Part shown: positions 16,974-24,462 of the stretch, one piece after another
How the letters are laid out: each line of letters opens with the position of its first letter
Numbering within the stretch: position 1 is the stretch's first letter
Source of the DNA: Levilactobacillus suantsaii
Lineage (GTDB): Bacteria; Bacillota; Bacilli; Lactobacillales; Lactobacillaceae
Length of the DNA stretch: 64,000 nt
Assembly: GCF_004115745.1 (NCBI RefSeq)
Contig: NZ_QXIL01000004.1
Location: 62,001-126,000 of the forward strand
Direction: 5' to 3'
The notes under the pieces: model-generated
What the model saw: only the letters and a program-made list of their open reading frames with translations
Told to the model about the DNA's origin: nothing
Database searches by the model: none
Position numbers and translations under genes: made by a program

Positions 16974-17932
16974 TGTGGAAAACGATTTTACGGCGGGTCC
17001 TCATCATGATCCCCGAAGTCATTATTTTAAGTATTTTAGTCTTCTTACTGGCGAAAGCCATGCCCGGTGACCCGTTTACCGGCTCGATCAACCCCAAGGC
17101 GGACCCCGCCCAGATTCACCATTTAATGAAAATCAATGGGCTGTACGACCCCTGGTACCAGCAATACTGGAACTGGGTGGTCCATCTGTTCCACGGTAAC
17201 CTGGGGAACAGCTACCAGTACCAAGAACCGGTCACCCGCTTGATTAGTAGCCGGGCGGCCAACACTCTCTGGTTAGCCTTACTGACCATGGTCTTGACCT
17301 ACGCGTTGGCGTTACCCATGGGCGTCTTTGCCGGCCGGCATGAAGGAAAGTTACCCGACACGGTTATCCGGGTCTACACCTATGTGACCTACTGCATCCC
17401 CTTCTTCGTCATCTTGGTCATCGGTATCTGGATCTTCGGCTACGTGCTGGGGTGGTTCCCCACGACCGGGTCGATTTCGGCGGACGCGACTAGCGGCTTT
17501 AAATCTATCTGGTCTCGCGCCTATCATATTCTCTTACCGGCTATTTTGGGAGCACTGTTCAGTACCGTTAACATCGTCCAGTACCTGCGTTCCGAAGTCA
17601 TCGATGCCAAACGTTCCGATTATGTGCGGACGGCCCGGTCCAAAGGGGTCCCGAACAAGGACGTTTACCGGCACCACATCTTCCGAAACTCCCTGTTACC
17701 TATCGCGGCTTTCGCGGGTTACTCCATTACCGGCTTACTGAACGGGTCGATCTTCACCGAGACCGTCTTCTCCTATCCCGGCATGGGCCTGCTCTTCGTG
17801 AACTCAATCAGCTATCGGGACTACACCGTCATCACCGCTTTGGTCTTAATTTATGGCATTTTGAATCTGTTAGGGACCCTGCTCTCAGACATCATCTTGA
17901 GTATTGTCGATCCCCGGATTCGGATTGAATAG
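16973..17932 (+). CDS. oppB: Oligopeptide ABC transporter permease OppB
   Basis: 319-residue inner-membrane permease with six predicted membrane spans. N-terminal ILRRVLIMIPEVIILSILVF is the first span, and the cytoplasmic EAA loop is visible around YVRTARSKGVPNKDVYRHHIFRNSLLP. It forms the channel with OppC. Between oppF and oppC, in standard order. Confidence 0.95.
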   Translation: MWKTILRRVLIMIPEVIILSILVFLLAKAMPGDPFTGSINPKADPAQIHHLMKINGLYDPWYQQYWNWVVHLFHGNLGNSYQYQEPVTRLISSRAANTLWLALLTMVLTYALALPMGVFAGRHEGKLPDTVIRVYTYVTYCIPFFVILVIGIWIFGYVLGWFPTTGSISADATSGFKSIWSRAYHILLPAILGALFSTVNIVQYLRSEVIDAKRSDYVRTARSKGVPNKDVYRHHIFRNSLLPIAAFAGYSITGLLNGSIFTETVFSYPGMGLLFVNSISYRDYTVITALVLIYGILNLLGTLLSDIILSIVDPRIRIE

Positions 17933-17947
17933 GAGGTCGATAACACC

Positions 17948-18898
17948 ATGGCAGAAAACTTTAACCGCAACACCAATGTCTCGGCTAACGACCTCGCCCG
18001 GCTTTCGCAAGAAGCCGAGGCTGAAGCCACGCCGTCATCGGCCCGCATCGTCTGGGACGAATTCAAGGCCGACAAACCCGCGATGGTCGCTCTAGTCATC
18101 GTGGTGGGCTTCATCCTCTTCGTGATGATTGCCAGTCTCTTTATCAACACGCCCAAAATGATGCAGACCAATATCATGGCCTACTTTGACCGCCCCGGCA
18201 CCGACGGCATGTGGCTCGGCGCCGATTCCGCCGGTCGCTCCGTCGCCAAGCAACTCATCGTGGGGTCCAGAAACTCGATTGGCATTGCTATCGGGCTGAC
18301 CGTGATCTCGTCCACCTTCGGGATCTGCTGGGGACTCATCTCCGGCTACTTCAACGGTTACATCGACTGGGGCATGCAACGGGTCTACGACTTCATGATG
18401 ATGCTACCGATGACCATGATGATCATCGTATTGGTCACCATCATCCCGCACTATAACGCCATCACTCTGACGCTGATCTTCTCCATCTTTTACTGGGAAG
18501 GCACGTCCCGGTTGATTCGTTCGCGGACCTTGGCCGAATCGGAAAAGGATTACGTGGCCGCGTCCAAGACCTCGGGAACTAGCAATTTTAAGATTATCTT
18601 TCGCGAGATCATGCCAAATATCTCGTCACTGATCATCGTTGACACCACCTTGTCCTTCGCTGAAAACATCGGGGTCGAAACCGGGCTCTCCTACCTGGGC
18701 TTTGGCTTACCGACCCAGACACCGTCTTTAGGGACCATGATTGCTAACGCCAACGACCCCAACAACATCACCCAGTACTGGTGGACTTGGCTCCCTGCGG
18801 CGTTAGAGATCATTATTCTTTGTTTATCCATTAGTTACATCGGTCAAGTTATTCGCCGGGCCGCCGACGCGTCGCAACGTCAAGGCGCTGGCGACTAA
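17948..18898 (+). CDS. oppC: Oligopeptide ABC transporter permease OppC
   Basis: 316-residue permease with a charged N-terminal tail (about 1-45), a first span VALVIVVGFILFVMIASLF, and the EAA motif YVAASKTSGTSNFKIIFREIMPN. The sequence FWLGADSAGRS-like segment (MWLGADSAGRSV) matches OppC/DppC proteins. GGAGG precedes the ATG. It is the fourth gene of oppDFBCA. Confidence 0.95.
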   Translation: MAENFNRNTNVSANDLARLSQEAEAEATPSSARIVWDEFKADKPAMVALVIVVGFILFVMIASLFINTPKMMQTNIMAYFDRPGTDGMWLGADSAGRSVAKQLIVGSRNSIGIAIGLTVISSTFGICWGLISGYFNGYIDWGMQRVYDFMMMLPMTMMIIVLVTIIPHYNAITLTLIFSIFYWEGTSRLIRSRTLAESEKDYVAASKTSGTSNFKIIFREIMPNISSLIIVDTTLSFAENIGVETGLSYLGFGLPTQTPSLGTMIANANDPNNITQYWWTWLPAALEIIILCLSISYIGQVIRRAADASQRQGAGD

Positions 18899-19032
18899 CT
18901 TCACTTCCACCCAGTTAAGGAGATGGTGCCATCCAGTTAGTGACGATATCCAGCTTCACCCAGCCCTGATTTCTTTTAGAAACTCCGACTGGTCACCCGT
19001 TCATGAGGATTTTATTTAAGGGGGAAACATAT

Positions 19033-20844
19033 ATGGTAAAAAAGAAATTGGCACTCTCGGCTATGGCCGTGCTAGCCACTTTGAGCCTGGCTGCTTGTTC
19101 CAGCAGTAGCAGTAAGAAGAGCTCATCTGGCGCCAACGACAACGCGTCCGTCAAGCTCTCCGAATCATACAACAACAAGGCGAAGAGCACGACGGCCGCT
19201 AACAACACCACGCTGAAGGTCGCCGAACCAAACGACTCGCCGTTCCAAGGGATTTCAGACCCCGTCTTGGCATCTAACGCGGAAGACTCCGACGTCTTTG
19301 CACCTGGTGGTTCAGATAGCCTCTTTAACGTCGACAAGAACTACAAGATCATCGACGGTGGGTTAGCTAACCTGCGGCTCAGCCGGAAGAACAATACGGC
19401 TACTATAACGCTGCGGAAAGACGCCAAGTGGTCGAACGGCGATCCGGTCACCGCTAAGGACGTGGAGTACCCTTATGAAGTGATTGCCAATAAGAAGACG
19501 ACGTCACAGCAGTACTCTTCTGACTATGCTCGGATCAAAGGGATGGCCGCATATCACAGTGGTAAAGCCAAGACCATCTCCGGTATCACCTTCCCAGACG
19601 GTCAAAAGGGCCGGAAAGTGGTCATCCACTACTCCAGCATCTCACCAAGCATGAAGTTCAGTGGGAACTCCTTCCTCTGGACGACCGTTGAACCTTACGA
19701 GTATATCAAGAACGTGCCAATTGCTAAGTTAGCCGCTTCCAAGCAAGTTCGGAAATCCCCAATCTTCACCGGGCCTTACAAGCTGGATAAAGTGGTCGAA
19801 GGCGAATCTACGACTTGGTCCCCGAACAAGTACTACTACGGCAAGCCGCCAAAGATCAAGCACATCAGTATCAACGTGGTTTCCTCGAACAACATCGACA
19901 AGGCTATCCAGTCCAAGAAGTATGACTTTACGGCTCCTGGTGGCGTCATGCACGGAACCGACTACAAGCAATTAAAGAACTTGAAGAATTACAAGATGGT
20001 CGGCAGTGCCGCTTTGAGTTACGACTACTTCGGCTTTAACGTCGGCCACTACGACACTAAGACAGGCAAGAACGTCATGGATAAGAACAGCAAGATGGCC
20101 AACAAGAACTTGCGGCAAGCCATGATGTACGCCTTGAACCTGGATCAAGTCACCAAGAAGTTTGGGTACGGCATGACTTGGCGGGCGAACACCCTGATTC
20201 CACCAATCTTCACGAAGTACTGGGATTCTTCCGAAAAAGGCTTCCCGTTGAACCTGAAGAAGGCTAAACAGCTTTTGAATGAAGCCGGCTACAAGAAGCG
20301 TAACGGCAGCAAGTGGCGGAGCGATCCGAATGGTAAGAAGTTGACCATCTACTTCGGCGCCATGACCGGGACCTCCGCGCAAGCCGCTGAGTACCAAGAT
20401 TACCTGCAACAATGGCACAAGATTGGCTTGAACGTTCAGTTGACCGGTGGCAAGACCATGGAAATGAACAGCTTCTACTCCACCCTGCAATCGCCAAAGC
20501 AAAGCAAGATTGACGTTTACGCCGCTGCCTGGGGGCTGTCTTCCGAACCAACGCCAACGCAACTGTACGGGGTTGAAGCCCCTTACAACATGGGTCACTT
20601 CGTTTCGAAAGAAAACACGAAGTTGATGAATGAAATGAACAGTGAGAAGGCTTGGAACGATAGCTACCGGACCAAGATCTTCAAGAAGTGGCAAGCTTAC
20701 ATGAACGAACAGGCCGCCGTGGCCCCTGGTTCCTTCGCTTACACTTGGAGTCCAGTTAACAAGCGGGTCAAAGGCTACAACATTGACCCATCCAACAACG
20801 AGTTCTGGAGCAACCTGTCGTTGACGTCAACGAAGATCCAGTAA
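19033..20844 (+). CDS. oppA: Oligopeptide-binding lipoprotein OppA
   Basis: 603-residue solute-binding protein of family 5. The signal peptide ends in the lipobox LAAC with Cys22, so it is lipid-anchored outside the membrane. A Ser/Lys linker follows, then the SBP_bac_5 fold with AKWSNGDPVTAKDVEYPYEV and ANKNLRQAMMYALNLDQVTKKF. It delivers peptides to OppBCDF. ATG at 19033 follows GGGGG; an ATG ten codons earlier is rejected because the signal peptide would be displaced. The 134-base gap from oppC holds a small hairpin GATGGTGCCATC that might tune the OppA to OppBCDF ratio. Confidence 0.95.
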   Translation: MVKKKLALSAMAVLATLSLAACSSSSSKKSSSGANDNASVKLSESYNNKAKSTTAANNTTLKVAEPNDSPFQGISDPVLASNAEDSDVFAPGGSDSLFNVDKNYKIIDGGLANLRLSRKNNTATITLRKDAKWSNGDPVTAKDVEYPYEVIANKKTTSQQYSSDYARIKGMAAYHSGKAKTISGITFPDGQKGRKVVIHYSSISPSMKFSGNSFLWTTVEPYEYIKNVPIAKLAASKQVRKSPIFTGPYKLDKVVEGESTTWSPNKYYYGKPPKIKHISINVVSSNNIDKAIQSKKYDFTAPGGVMHGTDYKQLKNLKNYKMVGSAALSYDYFGFNVGHYDTKTGKNVMDKNSKMANKNLRQAMMYALNLDQVTKKFGYGMTWRANTLIPPIFTKYWDSSEKGFPLNLKKAKQLLNEAGYKKRNGSKWRSDPNGKKLTIYFGAMTGTSAQAAEYQDYLQQWHKIGLNVQLTGGKTMEMNSFYSTLQSPKQSKIDVYAAAWGLSSEPTPTQLYGVEAPYNMGHFVSKENTKLMNEMNSEKAWNDSYRTKIFKKWQAYMNEQAAVAPGSFAYTWSPVNKRVKGYNIDPSNNEFWSNLSLTSTKIQ

Positions 20845-20892
20845 GCGTTATGCCTTAACGTTTAATCGCAAGGTCTCCTGTGAGGGACCCGC

Positions 20893-20933
20893 AAAGCCCC
20901 CGGAACACCTCTCGTCAGTGTTCCGGGGGCTTT
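20893..20933 (+). terminator. Terminator of the opp operon
   Basis: AAAGCCCCCGGAACAC pairs perfectly with GTGTTCCGGGGGCTTT. T-tract is short (three T) but the 16-base stem is very stable. Confidence 0.88.
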
Positions 20934-21042
20934 CGTGTGCGCAATAAGCCGGTACGGTGCTTAACCAGCGCCTTGAAATACTATTTCCGTCTAATTCCCC
21001 ACCGCCAAGTTAACAACCGTTAAACGGCCAATTAGAGGCCAA

Positions 21043-21084
21043 AACAGGCAGGCCCCCTCCACCTCTGGAGTTGACCTGCCTGTT
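21043..21084 (-). terminator. Terminator after the rhodanese-like gene
   Basis: AACAGGCAGG pairs with CCTGCCTGTT around a long loop; TTTTGG follows on the minus strand. Convergent with the opp terminator. Confidence 0.75.
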
Positions 21085-21087
21085 AGC

Positions 21088-21498
21088 TTAATACTTACTT
21101 TTTTTGGTTTTACCTTCCCAGCGAGCGTAACCGGTCTTCAAGATATAGATCTCCTGAAAACCCGCTTTGCCCAGGGTAATGGCTGCCCGGGTACTCAACG
21201 TCTTGCCTTGGTCGTAAAGATAGACCGGCAAGTCGGGCCGCAATTGGTTTTGCGCCGTCCGGAAGGTTGAGAACGGAATGCTGCGAGCGCCTAGGATGTG
21301 CCCCGCTTTAAAGTCCTTCTTTTCACGCAGGTCGACCACTTGGGCTTTGCGCATGCCTTCTTGAAAGGTTTTTTCATCAATCAGGGTCGCGACCCGGTTG
21401 CGCCGGATAACCGTGCTGAGTTGCCAGCCCCCCCAGATGACCAAAATCAAAATCAAGACGATGGTATAAATCGTCCATCCAGAAACTGCAATTACCAA
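21088..21498 (-). CDS. Membrane-anchored rhodanese-like protein lacking the catalytic Cys
   Basis: 136 residues: an N-terminal membrane helix (about 6-27) and a rhodanese domain with VVDLREKKDFKAGHILGARSIPF. At the position where active sulfurtransferases have Cys (usually YCRSG) this protein reads LYDQGKTLS, so the catalytic Cys is Asp; it is probably not a sulfurtransferase. The gene is the last of the rhomboid-yqgQ-glk run, as in many lactobacilli. The start is TTG at 21496-21498 with AAGGAAGG upstream. Role unknown; a scaffolding function is possible. Confidence 0.88.
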   Translation of the reverse strand: MVIAVSGWTIYTIVLILILVIWGGWQLSTVIRRNRVATLIDEKTFQEGMRKAQVVDLREKKDFKAGHILGARSIPFSTFRTAQNQLRPDLPVYLYDQGKTLSTRAAITLGKAGFQEIYILKTGYARWEGKTKKSKY

Positions 21499-21533
21499 AA
21501 CAAAATCGTCCTTCCTTGACGGGAAACCCGCCT

Positions 21534-22502
21534 CTAATTAGTCTTTTGGAACCGTAATGCCAGTGACGCGGCCCCAATCACCCCGGCATCGTTGCCAAGT
21601 TGCGCTAAGCGTAATTTGGTCGTATCCCGGGCCGCCGGAAAGGCGTTTTCTTGAAAGTAACGGGTCGTCGGTTGCAATAACGTGTTCCCGGCGTTCGACA
21701 CGCCGCCCCCAATGGTGATGTTCGCAGGGTTCAAAATATTCGCCACGTTGGCGAGGGCTAGGCCTAAGTAGAACGTGACCCGATCCACCACCTGGTTAGC
21801 CAGGATATCACCGTTGTCGGCTAAATAAAAGACCATCTTGGACGTAATGTTTTCTTGATTGTCTTCCATTTCTTTCAACCGCGACGTGCCCAAGAAATCC
21901 TTAGCCATATCCGAGGCCACGTGGACAACCCCAGTGGCTGAGGCATACTGTTCCAAGCAGCCCCGCTTGCCGCAATTGCACAAGTACCCGTTGGGTTGGA
22001 CCGTGACGTGACCGAGTTCGCCGGCCCCGCCGTTGCCCCCGTGTAAGAGGCGGCCACCAGCAATGACGCCGCCCCCGACGCCGGTACCCAGCGTAACGAA
22101 GACCACATCTTCATCCTTTTCGCCAGCACCCTTCCAGTACTCACCTAAAGCCGCCACGTTCGCGTCGTTATCCAACACGAAGGGAAGACCTAAGCCAGCC
22201 TGGACCTGGTCGCGCACGTGTTGACGCTTCTTCCAGTTCAGGTTGACCGCAAAGAGAACGGTTCCATTTTCAATGTCCACCGGTCCGGGGACCCCCATCC
22301 CCACCCCGAGGAAATCAGCCGGGGTAAATTCCGAACTGGTGATATGTTCGGTGACCGATTGAATCAGGTTCGGGACGATATGACTGCCATCATCATCCGT
22401 ATTAGTTGGGATACTCCACTTGGTTAGGATCTCCCCGTCAACAGAAATAAACGCTATCTTGGTGGTCGTACCACCCAAATCAATTCCAATTAAATTCCGT
22501 GC
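21534..22502 (-). CDS. glcK: ROK family glucokinase
   Basis: 322-residue sugar kinase that phosphorylates glucose from ATP. N-terminal NLIGIDLGGTTTKIAF phosphate-binding motif, ROK signatures VFVTLGTGVGGGVI and the zinc-binding CNCGKRGCLEQYAS are intact. Start ATG at 22502 has GGAGG 11 bases upstream; the upstream frame extension runs into yqgQ. Eight bases behind yqgQ, so the order rhomboid-yqgQ-glcK of Bacilli is kept. Confidence 0.94.
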   Translation of the reverse strand, partial: ARNLIGIDLGGTTTKIAFISVDGEILTKWSIPTNTDDDGSHIVPNLIQSVTEHITSSEFTPADFLGVGMGVPGPVDIENGTVLFAVNLNWKKRQHVRDQVQAGLGLPFVLDNDANVAALGEYWKGAGEKDEDVVFVTLGTGVGGGVIAGGRLLHGGNGGAGELGHVTVQPNGYLCNCGKRGCLEQYASATGVVHVASDMAKDFLGTSRLKEMEDNQENITSKMVFYLADNGDILANQVVDRVTFYLGLALANVANILNPANITIGGGVSNAGNTLLQPTTRYFQENAFPAARDTTKLRLAQLGNDAGVIGAASLALRFQKTN

Positions 22503-22509
22503 CATAGTC

Positions 22510-22740
22510 CTAAATGCCTCCAATGGATTGGTGTTTATCTCGTGCCCGTTGTTCCTCAATTCGGTGTTCATGTGTCAGGACTAATTTTGCTTGAAGAAAG
22601 GTCGGCTCATCGACCAACCTTGCTTGCCGCAAGTGGTCTAGCTCTAATGCCATGACTTCAATGTCCCACATACGCTTGCCCACGTAGACATAAATCCCGA
22701 AATTTTTAAGTAACTGCTGAACATCATATAACGTTCTCAT
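22510..22740 (-). CDS. yqgQ: YqgQ family protein (DUF910)
   Basis: 76 residues, MRTLYDVQQLLKNFGIYVYVGKR then DIEVMALELDHL, a small helical protein of the YqgQ/DUF910 family, which may bind single-stranded nucleic acid; function is not established. It always sits between the rhomboid and glucokinase genes in Bacilli. The ATG at 22740 follows GGAGG (10 bases). Confidence 0.9.
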   Translation of the reverse strand: MRTLYDVQQLLKNFGIYVYVGKRMWDIEVMALELDHLRQARLVDEPTFLQAKLVLTHEHRIEEQRARDKHQSIGGI

Positions 22741-22781
22741 TGTCCCACAACCTCCGTTAAATTGCACGATACATTTGTAAA

Positions 22782-23462
22782 CTACTGCGCCATCCCGTGC
22801 AAATATAACCAGGCGTAGCCGCCAATGAGCACGACCGTCGCAATCACCCGTTTAACTACACTGACCTTGCCGATTCGGGGCACGCCGACCAGGTAGGCCG
22901 CCAAGAACCCGGCGACTAACCCACCCAGGTGGCCAGCGATATCAATGCCGGGACTGAAAACGTCCACGGCCAAGTTCATCACGATGAACAACAAGAAAGT
23001 ATTGGCCAACTGCCGAATCACCGGATTTTGCCAGAAGGATTCTCCGAGCATCATAAACGCGCCAAACAGCCCGAAGATGGCAGTACTGGCCCCCGCCGAT
23101 AAACTGGTTGAAAAACAAAAACTGGCGATGTTACCGCCGATGCCAGCCAGCAAGAAGATGCCCAGATAACGTAGATGTCCGAAGGCTGCTTCCAGCTGCA
23201 TCCCCACGAAGTACAGGGTAATCATATTCATCAAAATGTGGGTAAAGCCCATGTGGAGAAAGACTGGCGTAATCAAGCGCCACCATTGTCCCTGTTGAAT
23301 CAACGCATTCAATTTAGCCCCAAAGGTAATCAAAACGTTGATATTGGTACTCCCACCGGCCAGCGTCATGCCTAAATAGACCAGCACCATGATCACGATC
23401 AACCCCACGGTCATATATGGGGTCTGGTCCAGACGCCGGAACCAATTTCGTTGTGTTGTCAC
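22782..23462 (-). CDS. gluP: Rhomboid family intramembrane serine protease
   Basis: About 226 residues, six to seven membrane spans. The catalytic Ser is in AGASTAIFG (Ser126) and the His in IDIAGHLGGLV (His178); the conserved loop-1 WWR and the H-x-x-x-N motif HILMN (the oxyanion Asn) are present. It corresponds to the membrane domain of B. subtilis GluP (YqgP), but without TPR or long soluble domains. I prefer GTG at 23460-23462 with GGGGAG seven bases upstream; the TTG one codon earlier is also possible. In the fthC-gluP-yqgQ-glcK operon. Confidence 0.93.
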   Translation of the reverse strand: MTTQRNWFRRLDQTPYMTVGLIVIMVLVYLGMTLAGGSTNINVLITFGAKLNALIQQGQWWRLITPVFLHMGFTHILMNMITLYFVGMQLEAAFGHLRYLGIFLLAGIGGNIASFCFSTSLSAGASTAIFGLFGAFMMLGESFWQNPVIRQLANTFLLFIVMNLAVDVFSPGIDIAGHLGGLVAGFLAAYLVGVPRIGKVSVVKRVIATVVLIGGYAWLYLHGMAQ

Positions 23463-23486
23463 CAAAAAACTCCCCTCATTAGCCCG

Positions 23487-24029
23487 TTAGGCCTTAATTA
23501 CAGCATCTAGTAACACGTCAAACGATTCGACCGGCCAAGTCGGTTGCCCCACCTGCTGGGCGGGCAACGCCAAAGCCACCTTGTAGCCCGTGGTTCGGGG
23601 CAAGTAGCGATCGTAATAGCCCCCACCAAAGCCTAGCCGTTCACCATTCGGCGCAAATCGCAAGCCAGGGACCACGATGAGGTCCAGGGCATGTGGCGCT
23701 AAAATCACGCCGTCCTGAGGCTCTTGGAGACCGAACTTAGTGGTTATGAGCGTTGTTTTCGCCGTCAGCGGACGAAACGCCATCTGCCGTTTGGGCAACG
23801 TCTGTGGCACCGCCACAACCTTGCCTTCGGCTTGAGCTCGGTCGATAATTGGCTGAGTAGGCAACTCCAAGGGCCCACTCAAGGTCGTAGCGACCGTTTG
23901 AGCGGCCTGCCACTGCGGCGTCGCAAATAAGGCGTGATAGAGGCGCTGAGCAGCGGCTTGCCGGTCAGCGGGTGCCAACTGTTGTAACGCTTGAATCGTT
24001 TGTAGGCGCACGGTGGCTTTATCGTCCAT
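23487..24029 (-). CDS. fthC: 5-formyltetrahydrofolate cyclo-ligase
   Basis: 180 residues, YqgN family. It converts 5-formyl-THF to 5,10-methenyl-THF using ATP. The signature NGERLGFGGGYYDRYLP is intact near residue 130. ATG at 24029 is nine bases behind AAAGGAG; TTG two codons earlier is less likely. First gene of the fthC-gluP-yqgQ-glcK-rhodanese run, consistent with YqgN in Bacilli. Confidence 0.93.
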   Translation of the reverse strand: MDDKATVRLQTIQALQQLAPADRQAAAQRLYHALFATPQWQAAQTVATTLSGPLELPTQPIIDRAQAEGKVVAVPQTLPKRQMAFRPLTAKTTLITTKFGLQEPQDGVILAPHALDLIVVPGLRFAPNGERLGFGGGYYDRYLPRTTGYKVALALPAQQVGQPTWPVESFDVLLDAVIKA

Positions 24030-24070
24030 GAGCAATTTCTCCTTTACGTGTTCCTAGACCGTTACTGTCG

Positions 24071-24099
24071 ATATTACCCGGCTACGCGATGAATAGCAA
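24071..24099 (-). promoter_or_regulatory. Candidate promoter of the fthC-gluP-yqgQ-glcK operon
   Basis: Minus strand TTGCTA (24094-24099), 17 bases, TAATAT (24071-24076), 40 bases before fthC and downstream of the rpmG terminator. Confidence 0.6.
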
Positions 24100-24154
24100 C
24101 TGACTTGGTAGTCACCGCGACCTTTAAGTCAATCGCCCACCAAACGCCGGGAAA

Positions 24155-24185
24155 CAAAAAAAGGTGCGGACTTTCGCCCGTACCC
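24155..24185 (-). terminator. Terminator after rpmG
   Basis: GGTACGGG pairs with CCGCACC-type arm on the minus strand (24163-24184), followed by TTTTTTTG. The stem contains one mismatch. Confidence 0.82.
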
Positions 24186-24335
24186 TTACTTAGTTTCACG
24201 ATGCAAAGTTACTTTCCGTTGACGCGGGCAGTACTTCTTGAATTCAACCCGGTCCGGGTTATTACGCCGGTTCTTGCTGGATAAGTAATTGCGTTCGTGG
24301 CATTCCGTACATTCTAAAGTGATGTGGACACGCAT
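24186..24335 (-). CDS. rpmG: Ribosomal protein bL33
   Basis: 49-residue L33: [20 protein letters not shown], then [17 protein letters not shown]. The first CxxC (CTEC) is kept, the second motif has only one Cys (CPRQ), similar to the RpmGA-type L33, so zinc binding may be lost. ATG at 24335 has GGGAGG upstream. Too short for standard ORF thresholds; placed between fthC and the PBP gene. Confidence 0.94.
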   Translation of the reverse strand: MRVHITLECTECHERNYLSSKNRRNNPDRVEFKKYCPRQRKVTLHRETK

Positions 24336-24462
24336 GTGGGTAACCTCCCAACTTGTTCAGAATTACAGGCTTGAGCCTTAACTCGTAATATATTACCATT
24401 AATCGGCCATAATTACCAGCCCATTGTCTAAATAATGTTAAGGAAAATTACTTTACACGTGA

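Noticed and set aside
19972-20694. 240-codon open frame antisense to oppA
   Set aside because: It mirrors the codon periodicity of oppA, has no ribosome site, and gives a low-complexity product.
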